Shown in pieces: positions 43,491 through 53,274 of a stretch of 64,000 nt of DNA. Under the pieces are notes generated by a model. It did no database searches, had not been told where the DNA came from, and worked only from the letters and a program-made list of their open reading frames with translations. The stretch lies in the NCBI GenBank assembly GCA_037833965.1, contig AP031359.1, positions 1,980,001 through 2,044,000 of the forward strand, read 5' to 3'. The stretch is from Marchantia polymorpha subsp. ruderalis (lineage: Eukaryota > Streptophyta > Marchantiopsida > Marchantiales > Marchantiaceae). A program made the translations under genes and the position numbers. The first letter of the stretch is position 1. The number at the start of each line of letters is the position of its first letter.

Positions 43491-46400
43491 CATGGGTACT
43501 ATTCACTTGCATGTTTTACCAATATTTATGTTTAAACTTTAATACCCTCAAAACATAGAAATGATTTGTTTTATAGATTAATTGATCCATTAGTTCTCCA
43601 CATTTTTTATGATATTTTAATTAGTCTGTATTACTTATATGTCATTTAAAATACATTTATGAAGAAGAAGAATACTACTAGAAGTGCTATAACTTCTCCG
43701 TGGTGTTCTGATAAAGCTTATGAGGAGGTTATGTTAGAAGTCAAAAGCTTCAGATGTGGCTAAGAATTGACGAAGTTGATTGATACTTTTGGTTCTATTT
43801 GATCCTAAAATCTAAATTGGACGCAAGTTTATTACAAAAAAAGTGGTGGCAACCCAAGATTTGATTTTTGAAAATTTTCTGTCAACAGGAGAAAGAGAGT
43901 CTCTAGTTTTGGTACTAAGAATGATGTTATAGCAATATATGATAGAGTACCACATACACTCTTAGACTAACAATCGAGCCACTTTCAGGTGTAGTAAACT
44001 GTATCAACGTCAAAACTAACTGTTTATCAGATGACTTTCTCTTTAGTGCTACTGGAATGTGCAAATAATATGAATATCTGCGTCTAAGACCTGAGCTACT
44101 ATGAAAAACCTTAAAACTTAAGCTTTGAGATTTAATCTGAGCTACTATAAAAACCTTAAAATTAAAGCTTTGAGATTGAACCTGAGCTACTATAAAAAAC
44201 ATAAAACTTAAGTTTTGAGTTTAGAACTGTTGGACCTTCAAAGAGCCACTTCCTCAGCTTCTCCGACCTTTATCACAATCCCTAGTTTTTTATTTTGAGA
44301 TTTTAAATTGTAAGACCAGAAGATCTTACAAGTTTAGGTTCGTCCATCTACGTCTTCTCGAGTATCTACGTTACTAGATCTCTTAACATTGAGCTCAAGA
44401 TTTTCAAATTTTTTTTATCTTCGAAGAAGCACTTGATTTGGATGATGATATACCTTGATCATCATCACTACTCATGTAAGGTTCAAAGAGATATCTCAAT
44501 CTGAATGGATGGATTTTAAATTGATTTTTAAATCCAGTTAATCCATCAATATATGAATGGATTTACTCCTTCCAGTAAATTTTGTTCACAATCATCTAAA
44601 TTCATTCAAAGAACTGTATTTATTGACAATAATTTTAGACGTTACATGATATCTATACACAAAGAGTTCCGAAGATTAAGAACAAGTTGAAATTTGTATC
44701 CAAATATAATACAAGTATATATTACAAATATCCAAGATATAATACAACTATATTTCGGATATCACAAAATATAATATAAACAACTTTATATTTCATCATC
44801 GATTCAAGCTGAGTCAAATAAATCTTTTGATTACATACATTGAGGATTGAACATTTTCATTCTAATATGTATACGATAAATCAGATTGAATTATCATATT
44901 ATATACTGAATTGATCTTTGTATTTGTTGACGTTATTTTGATTATTTATCAAAATAATCATAGATTATTACATTTATGATATTACATGTCTATATAAAAA
45001 ACTATTAGGATTATATTCATGTGATTCACAATTATCTTAAATTCTACAAAAGCTGCATATTTCAAAGTCAAAATATAACATTTTTTGTCAAAAATGTGAT
45101 TATATTATCGTAATTCACACCATTCTCTTTTATTAGATTCCTTATCAGCAATTCAACTTTCAAACTAATATTTCATTCATCTACTTGATGATTCTTTAGC
45201 TTAAAATCCGTAACCTGTCAATCAAAGATTGATTTGTTATACGTTTCATCATTTTCAACCTACTGTTATAAATCAATAACATATTATACTTTAAAGCAAT
45301 ATTTCATTAAAAATTATAAATAGAAATCTCAATATTTCTAAAAACAAGGTTATGTTATTTTCCAAGATCAATACATTGCTTTCATCTTCATATGATTTGT
45401 TATATAAAATTAAAAATTGATGAATATACAAATTGAAACTATGGAAATCTATGAAATTCAAATTTTTGTAAACAACTGTTAAATTTTTTAAATATATAAC
45501 TTTTGTCAAAATAAAAATTATTCACATGGAGGTGAACTCAAATAAGTTAATATGATACTAATCAACATTTTAATCCAAAAATTGATGCATGTGTTTAATG
45601 ATCAAATTTCTTGAATATTTAAAATTATGTTGAATAGCAATTCAACTAAAGGCAAAAAGAAAAAAGACGAATTTTAAATTTTTTAAAATTTAAAATTTAA
45701 ATTCAAGTCAATGATAAGGATGTCATACAAGAAAAATGTGTAAATTTTTTATAATATTACTATGTTTTTTAGCAAAATATGCTACATTTTGACTGAATTT
45801 TTATTTTTGATATTCTATAAATGTAGCATGTACATTATCAAGACCAAAAGACATAATTAAAAATGATGTTGTACATTGTTTCATCCGCAATTTGGTAAAA
45901 GCCATATTTCATATCCAATAAGACTATCTTTTTTGAACTTAAAATTTGATAAAAAAAGTCATTTATACAAAAGAAAAAACATATATATTTCATCATGTTT
46001 TTAATATAATCCATAGTAGTCAATGTATAATTCCATGCTTACATATTTTTATTCAAAAATAATAATAGTGTTTTATAGGATAAAATATCTATTTTAATAA
46101 TCACTTTTTTAAATATGTATTTTATTAGAGCTTTGCATTCTTTTGATATTTATTAGAACCAAATAACATGTAGCTCTACAAGTTGATGAATTAACAAATA
46201 TCACCTAAATCTTATGATATTCACGTCTTTTTGAATTTTTACGTCTTTTCATGTAAATAGATCATCTTTAAAAAATTATTTATAATTCATAAAAATTTAA
46301 TTTACACATTAAAGCTTAAAATGATGCTGAGACTCAACATTATTTTTCATAAATTTCAAAAATATATATGTAATTTTGCAAAAATAATGCTTTGTAAATT

Positions 46401-46734
46401 AAAATGAAAAAAGGTAATAATCAGATATTCAAAACTAGCTTTCATAACTTATAACCAATATTTATTTCAATCTAACTTCAAATTGCATTGTTTCATCCAT
46501 GCCATTCATTCATCCATGATTTTGAAATAAAATCATATTAAAAAAAGTGGTTTATTTGATAATTTTTGTGTATGAACTTATAAATTATTTTTCATTCTAT
46601 GATATTCTCTCTATTTTTTGGATAAAATTTTTTCAGTTTTCTTTTTGGAATGTCAATCTTAATTTCATTGCAACAGTTAGATAATTTTACTTTATGATTG
46701 AACATACTTACTGTTTATACTTTCATCAACTAAT
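43491..46734. other. Very AT-rich island
   Basis: About 3.2 kb of strikingly low GC, unlike either flank. Three tandem units of about 58 bases (CCTGAGCTACTAT(A/G)AAAAACCTTAAA) lie at 44,085-44,220. The rest holds no full-length ORF. One possible reverse-transcriptase relic is listed separately. It looks like an old, heavily decayed element or a cytosine-deaminated region. Confidence 0.5.
45838..46023 (-). pseudogene. Possible reverse transcriptase relic
   Basis: The 61-codon frame contains KIVLLDMKYGFYQIADETMY, which resembles the LDLxSGYxQI block around the first catalytic Asp of gypsy reverse transcriptase. Neighbouring motifs (MPFGL, YVDD) are not evident nearby, so this may be coincidence in AT-rich DNA. 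Confidence 0.25.
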
Positions 46735-47020
46735 TTTTTGATTATAAATAATCATGGATAGAAACAATAACATTTAGAAATCAGCAATCCGGTTAAAACT
46801 TATTATTCTTGATATTTTATAGTTTTTTGAAAAATGATAGTCCTGCAATAAATCAGCATCTTTTTGGATAGACTTGGCTCTAGAATTCTGCAAGAATTGA
46901 GACCAAGTTATAAACTTTGAGGGTAGAAAATTTGAAACTAGAAAAACATTTGAGAGGGCCGCGTGTTCAGTATTCTCGCATTAATGGCATAAGTATTGTA
47001 ATCTCAGGTCTTAACAAAAT
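46735..47020 (+). repeat. Family C repeat, copy 5
   Basis: AATCATGGATAGAAACAATAAC..., GAATTCTGCAAGAATTGAG..., GTGTTCAGTATTCTCGCATT..., ending CTCAGGTCTTA. Nearly identical to copy 9. Confidence 0.8.
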
Positions 47021-47039
47021 CACAAATAACAAATAAATA

Positions 47040-47370
47040 GATAAATATGACTCTGACTCTTAAGTGTAATCTGAACCGTTGATCTTTGAATCGATGTCAA
47101 GGTTTCTTCTTTGATTCTAAATAATCATGGATAGAAACAGTAACATCTAGAAAGTAGCAATCAGTTTTGAAATTATTATTCATGATATTTGATTTTTTTT
47201 TCGAAAAATGAATTTCGTGTATCAATTTGCTTCTTTTTGGAGAAACGTTGTTATGGAAATCTGCAAGAATTGAGCTTTAGTTTATTTTTTTCAAACGATC
47301 TTGGGATCATTTGAAGTTATAAAATTTGAAACTAGAAAAACATTTGAGAGCGCCACGTGTTCAGTCCAAG
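47040..47370 (+). repeat. Family C repeat, copy 6, ends abruptly next to the TPD1-like gene
   Basis: Collinear with the other copies up to GAGAGCGCCACGTGTTCAGT, where it switches at 47,370 into gene sequence instead of the usual ATTCTCGCATTAATGGC end. Confidence 0.75.
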
Positions 47371-47397
47371 CTGCCCGCTCCATCATCCTCTCCGATC

Positions 47398-47986
47398 ATG
47401 TCGATTCTTCTTGCGCTCTCGTTCCTCGCTCTCTTCCAAATGCCGCATCTCTCATCAGCTGTTCCTGGTGGGCTCTTCCGGTTCCAGAGGTTCTCGGCTG
47501 CGGAATTGCCACAAAGCGTCGGTGTCGAAAGCCTCAAGCTCTCGAGTTTCCCAACGCCGCAGTCGTTCCAGCTGATGAGAGCCGCATCAATCACGAGCTG
47601 GCCCCGGCCATATTGGAAAGAAACCGGTCTGCTGTGCCTGCGTCTCATCGGAATTGCAGTGCCCTTCGTGGAGTGAGAAAGCTTCTGGTCGGTAAACTCG
47701 GAGCTGCGCACTGCAGGATCTCAGTCTGACACAAGGCCCGGTGAGCTCCACGAGCGGCATTCCAACTTTCTACATGCAGATTGTGAACCTGTGCGGAGCA
47801 TGCGCCATGGCCGACATTCATGTGGCTTGCGGAGCCTGGGCCTCGGCGACTGCTTCCGTCTTTACTCGCCTGGGCTACAACGACTGCCTCGTCAACAGTG
47901 GCCAACCGGTCAGTAGTCACGGAGGCGTTTCGTTCCAGTACTCCAGTTCGGCCATTGCCATCGCCACCAACGAATGCTCACGATGA
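47398..47986 (+). CDS. TPD1-like cysteine-rich secreted protein (two-exon model or broken gene)
   Basis: The 3' part (about 47,704-47,986) reads CALQDLSLTQGP, SGIPTFYMQIVNLCGACAMA, DIHVACGAWASA, LGYNDCLVNSGQPVSS and FQYSSS, ending TNEC. This matches the C-terminal domain of TAPETUM DETERMINANT1-like proteins, with six Cys; the second and third are CX2C, where I recall CX3C. In Arabidopsis, TPD1 is the ligand of the receptor kinase EMS1 in anther cell fate; bryophytes have related proteins. The ATG at 47,398 starts MSILLALSFLALFQMPHLSS, a good signal peptide, but in another frame, which closes at 47,676. An intron with acceptor AG at 47,702 could join them; the donor is unclear. Otherwise the gene is frameshifted. 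Repeats flank it on both sides. Confidence 0.6.
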
Positions 47987-47989
47987 AGA

Positions 47990-48415
47990 CGGGTGAGATT
48001 TCTGCCGGGCGCGAGGGGACGCGCGTCTCACGGTGTCCCCACCCTCACTGATTGCAGACCGTTCCCCGGACGCCTCTAGATTCCTGCGGGGCGCGAGGGG
48101 GACATCCCTCGGACGCGTCTAGATTCCTGTCGGGCTGGAGGGGACGCGCTTCTCACGGTGTCTCCACCCTCACTGACTGAAGGCCGTCCCCCAGACGCCT
48201 CTAGATTCCTGCCGGGCGCGAGGGGCATGTCTCTGACACGTCTAGATTCCTGCCCAGCGCAAGGGGCATCTCCCGGACGGCCTCCAGATTCCTGACGGGC
48301 GCGAGGGGCATCCCTCGGACGCGTCTAGGTTCCTGCCCGGCGCGATGGGGATCTCTGGGACGCGTCTAGATTCCTGCCGGGCGTGAGGGGACGCGCGTTT
48401 CACGGTGTCTGGAAC
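47990..48415 (+). repeat. Satellite built on TCTAGATTCCTGCCGGGCGC
   Basis: Irregular tandem units of about 50-60 bases, (G)GACGCGTCTAGATTCCTGCCGGGCGCGAGGGG, some extended by CACGGTGTC(C/T)CCACCCTCACTGA. Eight or so units. Related pieces lie at 28,135-28,200 and 42,850-42,990. Confidence 0.8.
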
Positions 48416-48442
48416 CCGGCCGTTGGAAGCCGCTGATCGGCC

Positions 48443-48482
48443 GGGCGCAAGGGGAAGGTGAGTGGTGCGTCCCCTTGCGCCC
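48443..48482. repeat. Hairpin GGGCGCAAGGGG...CCCCTTGCGCCC
   Basis: Perfect 12-bp stem with a 16-nt loop, followed by TTGGCAGGAACTTGGAAATC. A second near-identical copy is at 49,397-49,436 and a weaker one near 38,883. Confidence 0.9.
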
Positions 48483-48587
48483 TTGGCAGGAACTTGGAAA
48501 TCAGCACAAATTTGAAAGCAGGAATGAGAGGAGAAGAGACGAGGAGGAGGGGGCGAGCAGCAGAGAGAGAGAGGGAGGGCGGAGAAA

Positions 48588-49050
48588 GCGAGAGCGCGCA
48601 GTGGCGAGCGGGTTTAGGGTAGCAGAAGCACAGCAGCGGCAGCAGCAGGAGGCATACCAGCCCTGATGTGATCGGATCACGGCGGATTTTGTTATCTTGT
48701 CCTATGATAATCATTCGCATGAGAGATAAAAGAATCAAAAATCAATGAATCAAATGAGTAAATAAAAAGATGAACATATAAACAAAATGAAATTCAAAAT
48801 AAAATATAAATAAATAGATTAATACGACTCTGACTCTGAAGGATGATCTGAACAGTTGATCTTTGAACCAACGTTGACATTTCTGCTTTTAATTATAAAT
48901 GATCATGGATAGAAACAGTTACATTTAGAAATTAGCAATCAGGTAGGAAATTTGAATTTTTGATATGTGATACTTGTTTGTCAAAAAATGATATTCATGC
49001 AATAAATTTGCATCTTTTTGGATAAACGTTTTCATAGAAAACTGCAAGTT
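48588..49050 (+). repeat. Family C repeat, copy 7
   Basis: The longest copy, including the GCGCGCAGTGGCGAGCGGG left part shared with copy 1 (31,290-31,720). Confidence 0.8.
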
Positions 49051-49224
49051 TGAAGTTGGAACTGAGCAAGTTGGAAGTTGAGCGCGTCGTACCTTCCCCT
49101 TGCGCCCGCCGTGCCAAGATAAAGCGCTACGCTGTTGCGCTTGTGGTCGGTCGACGAGAAAAAGAACAACGCTGCAACGAGCTCGTCGAAAGACGCCACG
49201 GGACTGGTCCCTTCCGAGACAATC
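49051..49224. other. Unidentified GC-richer segment inside family C sequence
   Basis: About 175 bases (GAGCGCGTCGTACCTTCC... to ...CCTTCCGAGACAATC) separating two family C pieces. Both strands are open over most of it, but I recognise nothing. It may be captured gene sequence. Confidence 0.35.
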
Positions 49225-49365
49225 AGAACAACAAAATGATATTCATGCAATAAATTTGCATCTTTTTAAATAGACTTGGCTATAGAATTCTGCAAGAATT
49301 GAGCCCAAGATAATCTGAAGTTATAAAATTTGAAACTAGAAAAACATTTGAGAGCGCCACGGCTG
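49225..49365 (+). repeat. Family C repeat, copy 8 (right half)
   Basis: ATTCATGCAATAAATTTGCA..., GAATTCTGCAAGAATTGAG..., ending GAGAGCGCCACG. Confidence 0.75.
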
Positions 49366-49396
49366 ATCTTGATTTGCGCCCGGCCGCTGATCGGCC

Positions 49397-49436
49397 GGGC
49401 GCAAGGGGAAGGTGAGTGGCGCGTCCCCTTGCGCCC
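49397..49436. repeat. Hairpin GGGCGCAAGGGG...CCCCTTGCGCCC, second copy
   Basis: Same 12-bp stem and almost the same loop as 48,443-48,482. It stands directly before the longer hairpin at 49,441. Confidence 0.9.
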
Positions 49437-49440
49437 TTGG

Positions 49441-49606
49441 CAGGAACTTGGAAATCAGCATAAAATTGAAAGCAGGAACAGAACCTTGAAATGCAGCAGG
49501 AACTTGGAACTCAGCAAGTTGGAAGGTGAGCGCGTCTTACCTTCCCCTTGCTGCATTTCAAGGTTCTGTTCCTGCTTTCAATTTTGTGCTGATTTCCAAG
49601 ATCCTG
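49441..49606. repeat. Near-perfect 58-bp-stem hairpin
   Basis: Arm 49,441-49,498 (CAGGAACTTGGAAATCAGCA...) and arm 49,549-49,606 are reverse complements with two mismatches. The 50-nt loop itself can pair (GGAAGGT with ACCTTCC). Size and shape resemble a plant microRNA or siRNA foldback, or a tiny MITE. Confidence 0.9.
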
Positions 49607-49699
49607 CTGCCTTTGAAGGTTCTGGGTAGGGAAATCTGGTGCATTGCGCGAAGGGACGCGCCACCCACGCTGTTTCGATCCTGGGCGGGCGCAAGGGGA

Positions 49700-50100
49700 A
49701 GGTAATAAATAATCAATAAATAGATAAATATGACTCTGACTCTGAAGTATGATCTGAACCGTTGAACTTTGAATCAATGTTAAGATTTCCTTTTTGATTA
49801 TAAATGATCATGGATAGAAACAATAACATTTAGAAATCAGCAATCAGGTTACAATTTATCATTCTTGATATTTTATAGTTTTTTGAAAATTGATAGTCCT
49901 GCAATAAATCAGCATCTTTTTGAATAGACTTGGCTATAGAATTCTGCAAGAATTGAGCCCAAGTTATAAACTTTGAGGGTAGAAAATTTGAACTAGAAAA
50001 ACATTTGAGAGTGCCACGTGTTCAGTATTCTCGCATTAATGGCATAAGTATTGTAATCTCAGGTCTTAACAAAATCACAAATAACAAATAAATAGATAAA
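49700..50100 (+). repeat. Family C repeat, copy 9
   Basis: Full order from GAACCGTTGAACTTTGAATC to CTCAGGTCTTAACAAAATCACAAATAACAAATAAATAG; nearly identical to copy 5 including the tail. Confidence 0.8.
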
Positions 50101-50590
50101 TATGAGCGGGAGGCAGGGAGGGAGGGAGTGAGCGAGGCGCGGAAGCCTGCGCTTGCCTAGACCTTGGGGCAGGTTCAGGGATCAGCTACCTCATTCGGAG
50201 GACCTAGCACAGACGACCTGGCACCTAAACCAGCCGGGCCCAAGGTTAAGGTTAAGGATTGACGACCATGTTCAGAATGTTAAGGTTTCTTTATGATTGT
50301 AAATCATCATGAATAGAAACAATAACGTCTAGAAATTAGCAATCAGGTTAGAAATGAGTAATTTTTATATTTTTTAACAAAAAAATAAATTATATTCATG
50401 CAATAAATTTGCTTAAATATACTTGGCTATAGAATTCTGCAAGAATTGAGCTCAAGTTATAAACTTTGAAGTTAGAAAACTTGAAACTAGAAACTTGAAA
50501 CTAGAAAATCATTTGAGAGCGCCACGTGTTCAGTATTCTTGCACTAATGGCATAAGTGCTGTAATCTCAGGTCTTACGCGTATGAATACT
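50101..50590 (+). repeat. GC-rich unit plus family C repeat, copy 10
   Basis: Starts GCGGGAGGCAGGGAGGG and includes GACCTGGCACC...CAGCCGGGCCCAAGGTTAAGG, then family C. The entire block is a second copy of 38,330-38,800. Confidence 0.8.
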
Positions 50591-50623
50591 GCAGCTGCAC
50601 CTTCCCTCTTGTCCCCTTGGGGT

Positions 50624-50892
50624 AGGGTGCCGGGCACGCCCTAGGGAAAGGGCATGCCCCCAGGGTGCATGCCTCCCCCTCTGCCGTGCCCCCCTGCGCC
50701 CCCCCTGCCTCCCGGGCATGGGGGCGCAGCTTCAGAGACTGCAGATGTGATTATACTGTATGCATATCACAAACACACCTCCAATTTCCAGTGCATATGA
50801 GAAGCAAAAATCCACATGCGATGTCTCATGTGCGTGAGAAGCAAAAATCTAAACATGATGCGCGTGTAGGGAAAACCCGGCACCCTTTCCTT
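50624..50892. repeat. Short inverted repeats next to the hAT transposase
   Basis: TAGGGTGCCGGG at 50,624 and CCCGGCACCCTTT at about 50,877 are inverted copies of AGGGTGCCGGG. They may be a terminus of the hAT element (one at its 3' end) or the two ends of a small derivative of about 265 bp. No matching end was seen beyond the 5' side of the transposase. Confidence 0.4.
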
Positions 50893-50895
50893 TCT

Positions 50896-52830
50896 TTATT
50901 GTCCTAGGATGTCATCAATTGACCAGGCTCCATCCTCAGCATCTTCCTCTACTTCATCTCGTTTGTTTCTTGTTTGATCTCTCCCAACATCATCGATGGC
51001 AAAGTACTCCTCCATGCTGTCTTCCTCTAGCTCATTCTCATTTGCTTGCAGCAAAGGCTCCAGTTCTTCAGCCATCATGAGCTCCAACCTCAAGTCTTCG
51101 TCAAAATCTTGGTAAAAGACATCGAGGCCTGCGCCCTCAATAGTGGGGGCCAGTGCGTTCTGCCCTTTTTCTTGCTCTCCTGCCTTACGGACATTCATGT
51201 TGGCAATTCTGGCCCTGAGCTCGTACTTAAGCTGGCCAAGCATTGAAGGGCTCAGCCGATTTCTCGTTTTTCTCTTGATGAGCCCAAGGGCCGAGAAAAA
51301 GCGCTTGATTAGAGCACCATGGGGCGCAATGCTCAAGATTTTGAGAGCAAAGCGGCGAAGCACTGGCACAGGTCCAGAAAACCGAGTCCAAAATATGCGT
51401 GCTGAAAGTACGGTTTTCCTCACGTTCTTAAACGGGGGATCCTCGTTGTTGTACGCCAGGAGTTCCTTGTGCAGCTGCACTGCATCACACTTTGAAAATT
51501 TCCAGGCCGGCGCTAGTCCAAGGGCAAGTCTGATCATAGCGTCAATGGTCACCTTCTTTGACACTGCGAGGTGCTTCTACAATGGGAGAAGGAACAGCGC
51601 AATGAAGTTAACAGGGTCCGAAAATTCCCTTGCACACATGTTAATTGCTGCAATTGCGTGCTCCTTCAAACCAGCCATGCCAATGTTGGTGGACGATATA
51701 TGATGCCGGACAACCAAAAGCTCCTTGAAGACATCAGCTAGGGACAAATTACTAGATTAAAGGCGTCCAATTGCATCAACTGCCGGAGATATGACGTCTA
51801 CTAGAGTTCCATTATCGGCAAAGTGGTACCGCCTCTTGATGATGCCTGCAATTGGGACGCGGATCTTTGGATATCCCGATCCTGGGGTTTCACTTAGCTC
51901 TAGACAGTGCAAGAAACCTTTCTCATATTCAGCCACCCCTTTGCAGACTCTGGCTAGTGAGAACCAGCGTGTCTCGCAAAATGTCGAGAGGAAATGCCGC
52001 ACGCCATTATGTTTCTGCCATTGTTGCAGCACGTTCTACCAAATGTGCAAACTCATGAAAAAATTCACCAACTATTGGTTTGATTTGCAGCTGACTAGCA
52101 GTGATGGAAACGCGGTAATGTCCTTGACTAGAAGGTTGAATGCATGCAAGCAGCATCTGATTGGGATGATGTTCAGAAATTCGGCTTAAAATCACACAAT
52201 TTTGTCTGAGTTCGGATCAAATTTTGCTTTGTGAATACAGAATGCAGGACAATGAAAACTTGACTAACCTTCAGATTGTTTCGCATTTTCACCATCACTG
52301 ATGGATTGTCGGTCACACATGCGATAACAGAGCTTGTGTTGATTCCGTTCAATTTGAGTACCTCGAGGAATTCTTGCTTCAGGAAATTGGCGTTGTGCCT
52401 TTGGGCGAACAGGTCATTGACTTCAAGAACATGCTCAATTTCCTGCCAAAGAGCCATGAAACCGTAGATGGAGGAGCCAGATCCATCTGTCCACCCATCA
52501 AGACAGATCGTCAGGTCCCGAATCTTGGCATGTTTCTCGAGCTTTGCTTCAAGGTGCTTGGCAAAAGACGCCGTGAGGATGCGGTTGGAGATCATATCAG
52601 CTGATGGCGGGTTGTACGTTGCTGATAGGTTCTCGACAAACAGACGGAAGAAGGGATCTTCAATGACCGAAAACGGGAGATTCTTGTTGATCAGCCACTT
52701 CAATAGAATTTCATGTGCTTTCTCCTACTTTGCCAGAGCCATTGGGCGAAGCATGTCCGCAATTGTGAGCTGTTGTCCGCGCAAAGAAGAGGTGCCTTCA
52801 GCGGTCTAAACATTCTGCTGCGCCTAAGTG
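50896..52830 (-). pseudogene. hAT-family transposase, broken
   Basis: Minus strand, in order: LTIADMLRPMALAK, WLINKNLPFSVIEDPFF, YNPPSADMISNRIL, DLTICLDGWTDGSGSSIYGF (first catalytic Asp, DUF659-type), VIACVTDNPSVMVKMRNNLK (second Asp), then an apparent intron (GTTAGT near 52,270 to CAG near 52,176), CLHAFNLLVKDI, CETRWFSLARV, and the C-terminal dimerisation region LKILSIAPHGALIKRFFSALG and RKTRNRLSPSMLGQLKY. At least five in-frame stops lie between these blocks (for example near 52,728, 51,757 and 51,580). The protein would cut and paste hAT elements; this copy is dead. It is the only DNA-transposase source seen here. Confidence 0.85.
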
Positions 52831-53040
52831 TTCTGCTGCGATGAACTAGGTACTGCCGTTGTTTCCGCGCCTTCACCAGCCTCATTGTGTGAGCTCAATT
52901 ATGTGCTCACCTTTTGACTTTGAACTAGAATAGAAAAGTAGAAGATCTTAGAACAATCATAGAGAAAAAATAAAAAATAATCAGATAGTGTAAATCAGAT
53001 GTTAGTTACTATAAACGTTAAGATGGCTACGTAATGGCCT
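52831..53040. other. Short non-coding stretch
   Basis: 5' flank of the hAT relic, AT-rich after 52,920. No terminal repeat of the hAT element is recognisable before LTR sequence begins at about 53,040. Confidence 0.4.
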
Positions 53041-53274
53041 TCGGAGCAAGGCCTTTGGCGGTAGCAGGCCTTCGGCGCAAGGGACTTCGGCGGAAGGGGG
53101 CCTTCGGGGCAAGGCCTTTGGCGGAAGAGTAAAACCGTCATAACTTTTTCAATTCGGAACTTCTTGCCTTAATTAGGATCTTGTAAGAAAGAGCTCAACA
53201 CGCTCGTTCTAACAAGCTCAATACCTCTTGAAAATGATAAAGTATCACTGAGTAATGAGTGTCTAAAGTGGCTG
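53041..53274 (+). mobile_element. LTR U3 fragment
   Basis: CCTTCGGCG hairpins and one 240-280-base U3 unit (CATAACTTTTTCAATTCGG... CTCGTTCTAACAAGC). Cut at 53,275 by insertion of another LTR. Confidence 0.65.
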
